DNA of 6,112 nt from an uncultured Desulfomonile sp. (GTDB lineage: Bacteria; Desulfobacterota; Desulfomonilia; Desulfomonilales; Desulfomonilaceae). The notes beneath the pieces were generated by a model that saw nothing but the letters and a program-made list of their open reading frames with translations, ran no database searches and was not told the origin of the DNA. Below, in pieces: positions 1 to 6,112 of the stretch (the stretch's first letter is position 1; the number at the start of each line of letters is the position of its first letter). The stretch covers positions 1 through 6,112 of the forward strand of contig CALDNG010000036.1 of NCBI GenBank assembly GCA_937915285.1, written 5' to 3'. The translations under genes were made by a program, and so were the position numbers.

Positions 1-45
1 CCACCGAGATCTACACTCTTTCCCTACACGACGCTCTTCCGATCT
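1..45 (+). other. Illumina P5/TruSeq Read 1 adapter (contamination)
   Basis: These 45 bases match, as I remember it, the 3' part of the Illumina universal adapter and end in its characteristic CGCTCTTCCGATCT. They lie directly against coding sequence, and the reading frame of the radical SAM gene is recognisable only from about base 47. Read on the minus strand, this is what results when a read runs through a short insert into the P5 adapter and is not trimmed before assembly. The segment should be masked. It has no biological meaning, and it marks the left side as an assembly end, not a natural gene boundary. Confidence 0.98.
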
Positions 46-883
46 AATCTGGATACAACCCGGTATTGAAAGCCTCCACTCAGAGGTCCTCAAGCTCATA
101 AACAAGGGTTCACAGAGCTGGCAAAACATACAGATTCTCAAATGGACTTCACAGTTCGGCATACGCTGTAGCTGGATACTCATGCACGGTTTTCCGGGAG
201 AGGATGATCACTGGTATGAGGAGATGGCTGAATGGCTCCCCAGCCTCTTTCATCTTCAGGCGCCTCGAAGCCTCACCAGGGTGAGATATGTCAGATTCAG
301 CCATTATCATTCCGATCCACAAAAGTTTGGACTCAATTTAAGCCCGGCAAAACCTTTCTCCATGGTTTACCCTATCGCTGAGACTGATCTCGCCGATCTG
401 GTATTTTATTTTGATGAAGAAGAGCAGCTAAGGCGACAGCAGGCCCCATTTCTGTCAGAATTCATAATGAGGCCCGGTTTCTTCAGAATAAAAAAGCTTC
501 AACTGGACTGGGTAAGAGAAGAGGAATCCAGACCAGTTCCCCAACTGTACCTCAGGGTTGACTCTGATGAGGTTGTAATTCACGACAACCGCTCTATTTC
601 CAAATCAAGTGAATATTTTCTCGAGGGTCTTGAGAAGGATATTTACCTTATGTGTGACGAGGCTCCTCCAGAAAAAGAATTGTTGGATAAATTGAGTTCT
701 AAGGGTCACGATATTTGGAATGTTATGGACATCCTCAAATATTTTATGGAAAGGTCTTTGATGCTTCATCTGGACGGTCGCTATATTTCGCTTGCCTTGA
801 AACACCCGGTGACTCCTCTGAGACCCTTCGAGGATTTTCCTGGTGGTTATCTTGTGCCGATAGGCGGCAGCACAGGAAAATAG
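46..883 (+). CDS. RiPP maturation B12-binding radical SAM enzyme, C-terminal part (5' truncated)
   Basis: The frame is open from base 47 (Ile-Trp-Ile-Gln-Pro-Gly-Ile-Glu-Ser) to TAG at 881-883, giving about 278 residues. It aligns end to end with the last ~280 residues of the downstream paralogue; by hand, 42 of the first 73 positions are identical. Shared landmarks are the SAM-site strand QPGIESL, the NKG and QNIQ-LKW segments, GFPGE followed by WYEEM, an HLQ-P segment, and a C-terminal KDIYL-CDEAPPEKELL segment. These fit the 'RiPP maturation radical SAM protein 1' type, which includes the polytheonamide C-methyltransferases. The B12-binding half and the iron-sulfur cysteines, about 375 residues, are missing because the contig ends at the adapter. 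The first ATG in frame (182) is internal, not the start. The gene is probably intact in the genome and probably cotranscribed with the next gene. Confidence 0.88.
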
Positions 884-966
884 GGTCATGCAGTAAGCTT
901 ATGGGGCTTTTTTTGAGCGCACACCTTTCGTCCAAAGACCGGCAAGCAGGGTTGATTCATAAATAA

Positions 967-971
967 CGGAG
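967..971 (+). promoter_or_regulatory. Ribosome binding site of the second radical SAM gene
   Basis: CGGAG lies five bases before the ATG at 977. An in-frame TGA at 953-955 closes the frame upstream, so this is the first ATG available and the start is well fixed. The rest of the 93-base gap after the upstream stop (884-976) shows a TAAGCTTA palindrome and a run of seven T but no convincing promoter or terminator. Confidence 0.75.
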
Positions 972-976
972 CAAAC

Positions 977-2956
977 ATGGATTTCTGCCTGGTCACAATG
1001 CCCTATTCTAGAATTGAGCTGACGTCGGTAGCGCTAGGATTGCTACAGGCAAAACTTATGGAGGCTGGTCTTTCGGCGCAGAGTGTTTACGCTAACATTC
1101 TATTTGCCGAAAAAATAGGGACCCTTGCTTATACCAGGATCAGTTTGTTCAGGCCGAGGCTGGCGGTTGCGGACTGGACTTTCTCGCACATAGCGTTTCC
1201 AGACTTCTCTCCGGATAACGAGGCATACCTCAATCTCGTAATGACCATGAATGAGGTTTACACTCCGGTTGATCGCAACAAACTTGAGGAACTTTTATGG
1301 TTGGTTCGTAATGGCGCTGAAACTTTCGTCGAGGAACTTGCGGCCAGGATTCTGGAGTCGCGCCCCAGGATTGTAGGATGCTCGTCAACGTTCTGCCAGC
1401 ATGTTCCTTCTTTGGCCTTGCTGAAGCGAATTCGGGAGTTGGCTCCAGATGTTGTTACCATCCTTGGAGGAGCCAATTGCGAAACAATTATGGGACGATC
1501 CACCCACAGGCTCTTTCCATGGGTGGATTACGTTGTTTCAGGGGAGGCTGATGGTCTGATAGTTGAGTTGACCAGGGCAATTCTTGAAAAGGGTAGGGGG
1601 GTCGCTTCCGAGCATCTTCCCACAGGTGTTCTTGGTCCTGTACATAGGGTGATCGGTTATCCTGGGGCTGAGGGTAATGGGTCCAACGATGTTCCACGCG
1701 CAATCAACCTGTCCATGGAAGACTACCCGGTACCCAATTACGACGATTTCGTAAAGACACGCGGTGAGGCCTTAAGTATTCGGGGTCAAATAGTCCCTGG
1801 AATGACAGTTGAATCTTCGCGCGGTTGTTGGTGGGGACAGAAGAAAGGATGCGTTTTTTGCGGTTTTAATGGAAAAGGGATGCAATACCGCACTAAAGCC
1901 CCTGAAAAGTTTGTTGCTGAGCTTGCTACACTCCACAAGCGCTACGGAATTGACGGTGTAGAAACCGTTGATAACATTCTGGATATGAATTACCTAAAGA
2001 CGGCTTTGCCGATGATCAAAGACGCTGGCGCGCCTTACAGACTCTATTACGAGATCAAATCAAATCTTCAGCGTCGGCATATACGGATCTTGCGGGAAGC
2101 AGGAGTTATATGGGTTCAGACCGGGATTGAAAGTTTGAACAGCAACATTCTCAAGCTTATGAACAAAGGTTGCAAATCCTACCAGAACATACAGCTACTT
2201 AAGTGGTTGAGAGAATATGGGATTCGTGTGCATTGGAACATGCTGTACGATTTCCCCGGCGATCAGGACGATTGGTATGAAGAAATGGTGAATCTCGTTC
2301 CGCTTCTCTACCATTTACAATCACCGGTCAAGATGGCCCCACTCGAATTCTGTCGGTTCAGCGTTTATCACGAAAATCAGGGCACTTACGGCCTCAAACT
2401 CAGTTCATCCTCTCCTTTTAAATATGTGTATCCCTTGAAATCTAGAGACATGGATGATCTCGTTTATTTCTTCGAGGATGAGGTGCGATCAGCCCACGAA
2501 CAAAACCCAATACTGGCGTTTCTCACAGAAAGACCTGTATTCCGGACATTAAGGCGTCTGATTTATTCCTGGAGAGATTTCTTCTGGTACCGAAAAGCGA
2601 CTCTGAGCATGAAAATTCAGGACGATCAACTGATAATAGATGATACTCGTCCTGTGGCGACTTCTGCCTGCCACAAATATTCAGGCCTCAAGAGAGATAT
2701 TTATTTAGCACCGGACAAAGCCCCTGAAAAGGATATATTGATTGAGCGATTCTCAATCAATGGAGCCTCCAGGTCAGAGATTGAGGCTCTTTTGAGCGAG
2801 ATAATTACGGAAAAGACGGCCGTTGAGATAGACGGCAGACTGGTTTCTCTTGCCGTGCGTGACCCCGTTCCTGATCTTCCGACGGCAGTTGATTATCCTG
2901 GAGGGGTGGTAATTCACAAGGAATTAGCCCATCTGGTGAAAATGGCCCACAGATGA
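977..2956 (+). CDS. RiPP maturation B12-binding radical SAM protein (putative peptide C-methyltransferase)
   Basis: This 659-residue protein is full length for its family. Residues ~1-215 form a cobalamin-binding (Rossmann-like) region, seen in VGCSSTFCQHVPSL (133-146), ILGGANCE (162-169) and DYVVSGEAD (184-192). The radical SAM core follows at ~275-450. Its cysteines are C284, C292 and C295, in the spacing CX7CX2C inside SRGCWWG-KKGCVFCGFNG; I recall this spacing as typical of the PoyB/PoyC-like group, in place of the usual CX3CX2C. Further landmarks are QTGIESL (381-387; the paralogue has QPGIESL) and FPGD (426-429). Residues ~450-659 form a C-terminal extension ending in a helical, winged-helix-like segment (KRDIYLAPDKAPEKDIL, then EIEALL and a VEIDGRLVSLAV hairpin). 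From the family I infer cobalamin- and SAM-dependent methylation of unactivated carbons in a ribosomal peptide. The substrate is unknown and no precursor is visible. The stop overlaps the next start. Confidence 0.9.
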   Translation: MDFCLVTMPYSRIELTSVALGLLQAKLMEAGLSAQSVYANILFAEKIGTLAYTRISLFRPRLAVADWTFSHIAFPDFSPDNEAYLNLVMTMNEVYTPVDRNKLEELLWLVRNGAETFVEELAARILESRPRIVGCSSTFCQHVPSLALLKRIRELAPDVVTILGGANCETIMGRSTHRLFPWVDYVVSGEADGLIVELTRAILEKGRGVASEHLPTGVLGPVHRVIGYPGAEGNGSNDVPRAINLSMEDYPVPNYDDFVKTRGEALSIRGQIVPGMTVESSRGCWWGQKKGCVFCGFNGKGMQYRTKAPEKFVAELATLHKRYGIDGVETVDNILDMNYLKTALPMIKDAGAPYRLYYEIKSNLQRRHIRILREAGVIWVQTGIESLNSNILKLMNKGCKSYQNIQLLKWLREYGIRVHWNMLYDFPGDQDDWYEEMVNLVPLLYHLQSPVKMAPLEFCRFSVYHENQGTYGLKLSSSSPFKYVYPLKSRDMDDLVYFFEDEVRSAHEQNPILAFLTERPVFRTLRRLIYSWRDFFWYRKATLSMKIQDDQLIIDDTRPVATSACHKYSGLKRDIYLAPDKAPEKDILIERFSINGASRSEIEALLSEIITEKTAVEIDGRLVSLAVRDPVPDLPTAVDYPGGVVIHKELAHLVKMAHR

Positions 2957-4053
2957 ATTCATGCCCTGAGAAATTCAAATGCAGCCAGCCATTGTTGCTG
3001 GAGAGCGGTAAGGCGCTTGAATCATTTGAACTGGCTTACGAGACATTCGGCGCGCTGAATCCCTCCAGGGACAATGCCATATTGATATGTCACGGTCTGA
3101 CGTCTGATTCCCACGTTGCCAATGGCGCCGGTGATGAAAACACTAAACCTGGCTGGTGGGATGCTGCAGTTGGTCCAGGAAAGCCTTTTGACACCACCAA
3201 ATACCTGGTGGTTTGTTCCAATGTTCTCGGAGGCTGTTCAGGTAGTAGCGGCCCTTCATCGCTGGACCCTGTCTCGAATTCACATTTCGGACTGAAGTTT
3301 CCGATAGTTACTGTCACAGACATGGTTAATGCCCAGTGTTTACTTGCTGATTCATTAGGCATAGAGGTATTTCACGCTGTTGTCGGAGGCTGCCTGGGAG
3401 GTTTTCAGACCCTTGAATGGATGAGTAGCCATCCGGAAAGGATCAGGAACGCGATAGTAATCAGCGCCACCATGAAGACAACAACGCACAACCTTGGCCT
3501 GTGGGAGGTGATCAGGCAGGCGATAATGCGTGATCCCAATTATAACGATGGGCAATACTATGGAAAGAAAATGCCTGTTTCAGGAATGGGACTGGCCCAG
3601 ATGTTCGGTATGATGGTCTGGATGGATCGTAAAGTAATGTCTCAAAGGTTCGGTCTGAAGATTGTTGATGGCCAAGAGCCCAAATTCTCACTAGAGCCGG
3701 AATTTGAGTTCCAATTGTTTCTGCATAAAATTGCTGAGAGGGCGGCAAGTCGTTTTGATCCTAACTCACTGATTTATCTGACCAAAGCAATGGATTATTT
3801 TGATCTGACCAGAAAATTCAAAACAATCTCGGATGTGTTTTCAAAAGGCAATTTTCGGACCCTGCTGATAGGATACTCGACGGATTGGCGTTATCCGCCT
3901 GATGAAATGCGCGAGGTTAGTCAGGCCTTGACGGCAGGCAACAAGCCTAATGATTTCAGAATACTGGATAGCAATTTTGGCCATGGGGCGTTTATTTATG
4001 ATTCCCATGGGGCGTTGGATGAGATCCGTAAATTTATGCAGTCTTCTGAATGA
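2953..4053 (+). CDS. MetX-like alpha/beta-hydrolase acyltransferase with a Cys nucleophile
   Basis: This 366-residue protein has the length and signatures of homoserine O-acetyltransferase (MetX): LICHGLTSDSHV (44-55), GWWDAAVGPGKPFDT (67-81) and NVLGGCSGSSGPSS (90-103). The nucleophile elbow reads VVGGCLGGFQTLEW (143-156), so residue 147 is Cys (TGC at 3391-3393) where MetX has Ser (GGSMGGMQ). The other triad residues fit D311 (STDWRYPP) and H344 (NFGHGAF). Two further differences from MetX as I remember it: A-R-M in the lid reads AQM (Q216), and GHDAF reads GHGAF (G345). The Arg and Asp lost are, as I recall, linked to homoserine binding. I therefore infer an acyltransferase, thioesterase or hydrolase acting on something else, perhaps the peptide modified by the adjacent radical SAM enzymes. 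Its ATG lies in an ATGA overlap with the previous stop and no strong Shine-Dalgarno is seen, so translation is probably coupled. Automatic annotation would likely call it metX; I would not. Confidence 0.88.
   Translation: MNSCPEKFKCSQPLLLESGKALESFELAYETFGALNPSRDNAILICHGLTSDSHVANGAGDENTKPGWWDAAVGPGKPFDTTKYLVVCSNVLGGCSGSSGPSSLDPVSNSHFGLKFPIVTVTDMVNAQCLLADSLGIEVFHAVVGGCLGGFQTLEWMSSHPERIRNAIVISATMKTTTHNLGLWEVIRQAIMRDPNYNDGQYYGKKMPVSGMGLAQMFGMMVWMDRKVMSQRFGLKIVDGQEPKFSLEPEFEFQLFLHKIAERAASRFDPNSLIYLTKAMDYFDLTRKFKTISDVFSKGNFRTLLIGYSTDWRYPPDEMREVSQALTAGNKPNDFRILDSNFGHGAFIYDSHGALDEIRKFMQSSE
3981..4016 (+). repeat. 12-bp direct repeat around the catalytic His of the MetX-like gene
   Basis: CCATGGGGCGTT occurs exactly twice, at 3981-3992 and 4005-4016. 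The copies start 24 bases apart, which is eight codons, so both are read in the same frame. They encode HGAF and HGAL. The first copy contains the predicted catalytic His (H344) and the Gly that replaces the usual Asp; the second gives H352. It may be a small local duplication or chance. Confidence 0.8.
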
Positions 4054-5671
4054 AATGGTTAACTGCCAGTGTGGGGCGCCCGGCGCCGGCCTCACTAAGA
4101 ATTCTTTGATCCCGGGATTCGTAGCCTGCGGTCCTGGCGGCTCTCAGGAAAGCATCGTATTCAATCAAATACTGCGTTGAATAACCGTGGGTTGCGTCCA
4201 CACAGGTCATGATATTACGCCCGACCTTCCGGCAGACGACTTCCGGGTCGACTGTGTGAGCTTCAATAACTACCATCCCGTGTTTACCGGTCAGCCGTCT
4301 CCAGTCCTCAAAAAACTCAACAAGATTGCATTCTGCTTCACGCGATTCTATCAGACCTCCGTCGGCTGCAACAAATGGCGCCCTGGATGTGGGCTGCCAT
4401 GCTATCAGGCGAGCCCTATCCCTTGGATTTTTATAGCTTCGATTATGGATGACAGATTTGTTTACGTGCAGAGCGTTGAATGGATCAATGCCCCGCTGGG
4501 CCAATCCGTGTTCCAATGTCTCGGGGTTGCCTATATCTCCAAAAATGGTAAGCGCATTTGCCAACCCGGCTTGGGTAAAAGCCTTCTGGGTGGAGTCTCT
4601 GGCTACCTCGTTGAACTCGGCTCCAACGATCTGCAACGGAAAAGATTCAAGAAAACGACCCCTAATGGTTTTATGACGTATTGCCTGGAACAAATCCACG
4701 AGCAACGTCCCGTCTCCTGATCCGGTGTCGACTATTGAGGCGGGCTGTTCCTCGATGGGGTTCCTGTCAAACAAAGGCAGCACAATGTCCAGAAATTGAC
4801 GGCGGCACGTCTTTTCATAGACAAGTCCGCTAAATCTTATGTCGAGGCGTCGGTCAACATGGGTTTCCATGCATGTTGAGTGAGGTCGGGGTAGCATGGT
4901 TTGGCTAGCGTCAAGCAGATTACTAACATTTCTGAGCGTAGCCAGATAACTTACCGGGTAGAAATACTGTGGTGTCCATTCCAGCGCTAGCCTCCCGGAT
5001 TCAGTCAAACATATTCCATCATGATTCTGGGTTGCCCAACCGGAATGTCCCATGACATCAGCAGTGAATCCGGATACGGCTCTGCTTTCGGAAATGTCTT
5101 CACGTCTTATGAAGTTGTCCCGCATAGGCAAGGTTTTCTGTCGTTCAAGGCGAAGATACATTTCTGTCATTACTACCGCTGAAATCTCTCCGAAGACATG
5201 ATCATGAACACGCCTGGCGAGGGGTGAATGATTGAACCCTGCTGGATATGAAGGTAATGCAAAGTCTACTGCTTCCAGGGAGGAATTACCATTCGACTCC
5301 TCAATCAACAGCTCAGCCATTTCCGATATTTTTGGGATCTGTTCATAATAATTGAGGAAGTTTGACCATTCGCGTCCTTCCCGTGTCAACGAGACCTCAG
5401 ACCGTCCCAGGTCGGCCCTTGCAGATAGTTTCACAAATCCCTGATGGGCCAAAAGCCTCAATGCAACCTGAAAGAACCCTTCCCTGAATCCAGCTTTCCT
5501 TGCAAGAAGCCCGATATCGACAGGATCTTCTAAAGCCAGAAGGGTTTTAAAAACCTCCTGATTCTTTAGGGACAGGACCGTCGAGCCAATAGCAATGCCA
5601 TCGATGTGACTGAAAAGTGTTTCACTGACACGGAGTTTGAGTTCGTCAGATGGAACTAAGCTATCATTCAA
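4034..5671 (-). CDS. Class I SAM-dependent methyltransferase with N-terminal winged-helix region
   Basis: This 545-residue protein begins with TTG (5671-5669). An in-frame TGA lies four codons upstream, and the next in-frame ATG is far inside (M168), so TTG is the likely start. Residues ~35-105 look like a winged-helix dimerisation domain of the kind found in O-methyltransferases (NQEVFKTLLAL, GLLARKAGF, LLAHQGFVKLS, VSLTREGREW). A second, similar unit seems to end at ~222-253 (CLTESGRLALEW, YLATLRNVSNLL). The catalytic Rossmann domain spans ~280-540: motif I VDTGSGDGT (314-322), the acidic residue after strand 2 (E352 in VGAEFNE), GDI (378-380), LHVNKSVIHNR (401-411) and HGYSTQYLIEYDAFL (495-509). 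The last two segments recall methyltransferases of polyketide loading modules (AprA-like), but only weakly. The substrate is unknown; a role in tailoring the same product as the radical SAM genes is inference from position. The 3' end overlaps the convergent MetX-like gene by 20 bp. Confidence 0.85.
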   Translation of the reverse strand: MNDSLVPSDELKLRVSETLFSHIDGIAIGSTVLSLKNQEVFKTLLALEDPVDIGLLARKAGFREGFFQVALRLLAHQGFVKLSARADLGRSEVSLTREGREWSNFLNYYEQIPKISEMAELLIEESNGNSSLEAVDFALPSYPAGFNHSPLARRVHDHVFGEISAVVMTEMYLRLERQKTLPMRDNFIRREDISESRAVSGFTADVMGHSGWATQNHDGICLTESGRLALEWTPQYFYPVSYLATLRNVSNLLDASQTMLPRPHSTCMETHVDRRLDIRFSGLVYEKTCRRQFLDIVLPLFDRNPIEEQPASIVDTGSGDGTLLVDLFQAIRHKTIRGRFLESFPLQIVGAEFNEVARDSTQKAFTQAGLANALTIFGDIGNPETLEHGLAQRGIDPFNALHVNKSVIHNRSYKNPRDRARLIAWQPTSRAPFVAADGGLIESREAECNLVEFFEDWRRLTGKHGMVVIEAHTVDPEVVCRKVGRNIMTCVDATHGYSTQYLIEYDAFLRAARTAGYESRDQRILSEAGAGRPTLAVNHFIQKTA

Positions 5672-5681
5672 GGATTTCGGG

Positions 5682-5686
5682 CCTCA
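5682..5686 (-). promoter_or_regulatory. Ribosome binding site supporting the TTG start of the methyltransferase
   Basis: On the minus strand TGAGG lies ten bases before TTG (5671). Its TGA is also the in-frame stop that closes the frame upstream, so no earlier start is possible. The 55 bases between the rpoD terminator and this TTG show no clear -35/-10 pair; the gene may rely on a poorly conserved promoter or on read-through. Confidence 0.55.
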
Positions 5687-5726
5687 TTCCGGAAAAACGT
5701 CCGGCAGGTTGTTCGGACCGAAGGGC

Positions 5727-5756
5727 AAAAAAAAGTGGTGATTCGTCATCACCACT
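5727..5756 (-). terminator. Intrinsic terminator of rpoD
   Basis: On the minus strand AGTGGTGAT (5756-5748) pairs perfectly with ATCACCACT (5742-5734) around a five-base loop. The 3' arm runs straight into a T tract: eight T, with one of them shared with the stem. It starts about 52 bases after the rpoD stop, so it should end the rpoD transcript before the methyltransferase gene. The opposite strand has A residues there and no T tract, so it terminates in one direction only. Confidence 0.9.
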
Positions 5757-5808
5757 AATGATTACAAGCATTCAAATATTTGCAGAATCCCAGATAAGTG
5801 ATTCGGTA

Positions 5809-6112
5809 TCATCCTTCAAGGAACGGTCTCAACCTCTTGCTTCTGGATGGGTGACGGAGTTTTTTGAGCGCCTTTGCCTCGATCTGACGTATCCTCTCCC
5901 TGGTTACATCAAAATCCTGACCAACTTCTTCGAGGGTATGATCTGCCCTTTCACCTATACCGAAGCGCATTCGCAAGACTTTTTCCTCACGAGGTGTAAG
6001 GGTAGCCAGCACCTTCCGGGTCTGCTCGGTTAGGCTCATGCCAACAACTGCGTCAGAAGGCGCAAGGATTTTTTTGTCTTCCATGAAGTCTCCCAAATGA
6101 GAATCTTCCTCT
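5809..6112 (-). CDS. rpoD: RNA polymerase primary sigma factor RpoD, C-terminal end (partial)
   Basis: One hundred residues and a TGA (5811-5809) are visible; the gene continues beyond the right edge. The frame stays open to the edge and reads EEDSHLGDF before the segment beginning MEDKK, matching the usual RpoD sequence, so the TTG at 6096-6094 is an internal Leu codon and not a start. The visible part is sigma region 4: [23 protein letters not shown] (region 4.1) followed by the [26 protein letters not shown] helix-turn-helix (region 4.2), which contacts the -35 promoter element, then the basic [14 protein letters not shown] tail. It is very close to proteobacterial RpoD and offers the best taxonomic marker in the window. 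Nothing unusual is seen in it. Confidence 0.97.
   Translation of the reverse strand, partial: EEDSHLGDFMEDKKILAPSDAVVGMSLTEQTRKVLATLTPREEKVLRMRFGIGERADHTLEEVGQDFDVTRERIRQIEAKALKKLRHPSRSKRLRPFLEG

Noticed and set aside
851..914. Hairpin CTTGTGC/GCACAGG at 851-876 and a run of seven T at 908-914 as a possible terminator between the radical SAM genes
   Set aside because: The hairpin overlaps the end of the coding region and is over 30 bases from the T run. The T run itself has no stable GC-rich stem before it, so cotranscription is more likely.
605..966. Open frames on both strands overlapping the end of the first radical SAM gene, including a 21-codon ATG frame at 901-966
   Set aside because: They are shadows of the real gene or lack a ribosome binding site and recognisable sequence. 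The 901-966 frame has no leader-like features of a RiPP precursor.
4071..4118. GC-rich inverted sequence around GGCGCCCGGCGCC and the palindrome ATCCCGGGAT just past the MetX-like stop as a terminator
   Set aside because: The inverted repeat pairs imperfectly, no T tract follows on either strand, and it lies within methyltransferase coding sequence.
4187..4720. Plus-strand 177-codon frame opposite the methyltransferase
   Set aside because: It is antisense to a gene with clear motifs. Its product shows no recognisable domain or coding character.
5773..5782. Perfect 10-bp palindrome CAAATATTTG between the rpoD stop and its terminator as an operator
   Set aside because: It is short, AT-rich and alone. 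It lies in the transcribed tail of rpoD with no associated promoter, so chance is sufficient.
5650..6033. Plus-strand 127-codon frame across the rpoD/methyltransferase gap
   Set aside because: It is antisense to the rpoD region 4 coding sequence and crosses the terminator. There is no independent support.
46..6112. RiPP precursor peptide, CRISPR array, tRNA/rRNA genes, insertion sequence or riboswitch
   Set aside because: I looked for these and saw none. The gaps between genes are at most 137 bases and hold only the sites described.

Overview
The window looks like a whole short metagenomic or single-cell contig. Bases 1-45 match the Illumina P5/TruSeq Read 1 adapter and are not biological. 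Real sequence starts at 46 inside a gene, and the right edge cuts another gene. The cut gene is the C-terminal end of the primary sigma factor RpoD, in a form typical of Proteobacteria in the broad sense. With moderate GC by eye and a B12-dependent radical SAM RiPP-type cassette, this suggests a proteobacterial or Desulfobacterota-like organism. The taxonomic guess is weak.

Layout. The plus strand carries a cassette of three genes in the same direction. (1) 46-883 is the 3' part of a RiPP-maturation B12-binding radical SAM enzyme. (2) 977-2956 is a complete tandem paralogue of it, with a cobalamin-binding region, a CX7CX2C iron-sulfur motif and a C-terminal extension. (3) 2953-4053 is a MetX-fold alpha/beta-hydrolase acyltransferase whose start overlaps the previous stop (ATGA). 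The minus strand, read from the right edge, carries the rpoD 3' end (6112-5809), a clear intrinsic terminator (5756-5727), and a 545-residue class I SAM methyltransferase (5671-4034) that starts with TTG. The methyltransferase converges on the MetX-like gene, and their 3' ends overlap by 20 bp. Coding is dense, and no stretch over 300 bases lacks a gene.

How the genes may work together. Two cobalamin-dependent radical SAM enzymes of the peptide C-methyltransferase type, a modified acyltransferase and a SAM methyltransferase together look like part of a peptide natural-product (RiPP, possibly proteusin-like) tailoring locus. No precursor peptide, leader protease or exporter is visible. They may lie to the left, where the contig breaks in the adapter. 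The most notable point is the MetX-like protein: it keeps the fold signatures and the Asp and His of the catalytic triad, but has Cys where the nucleophilic Ser is expected. It also lacks the Arg and Asp I associate with homoserine binding, so it is probably not a methionine-pathway enzyme.
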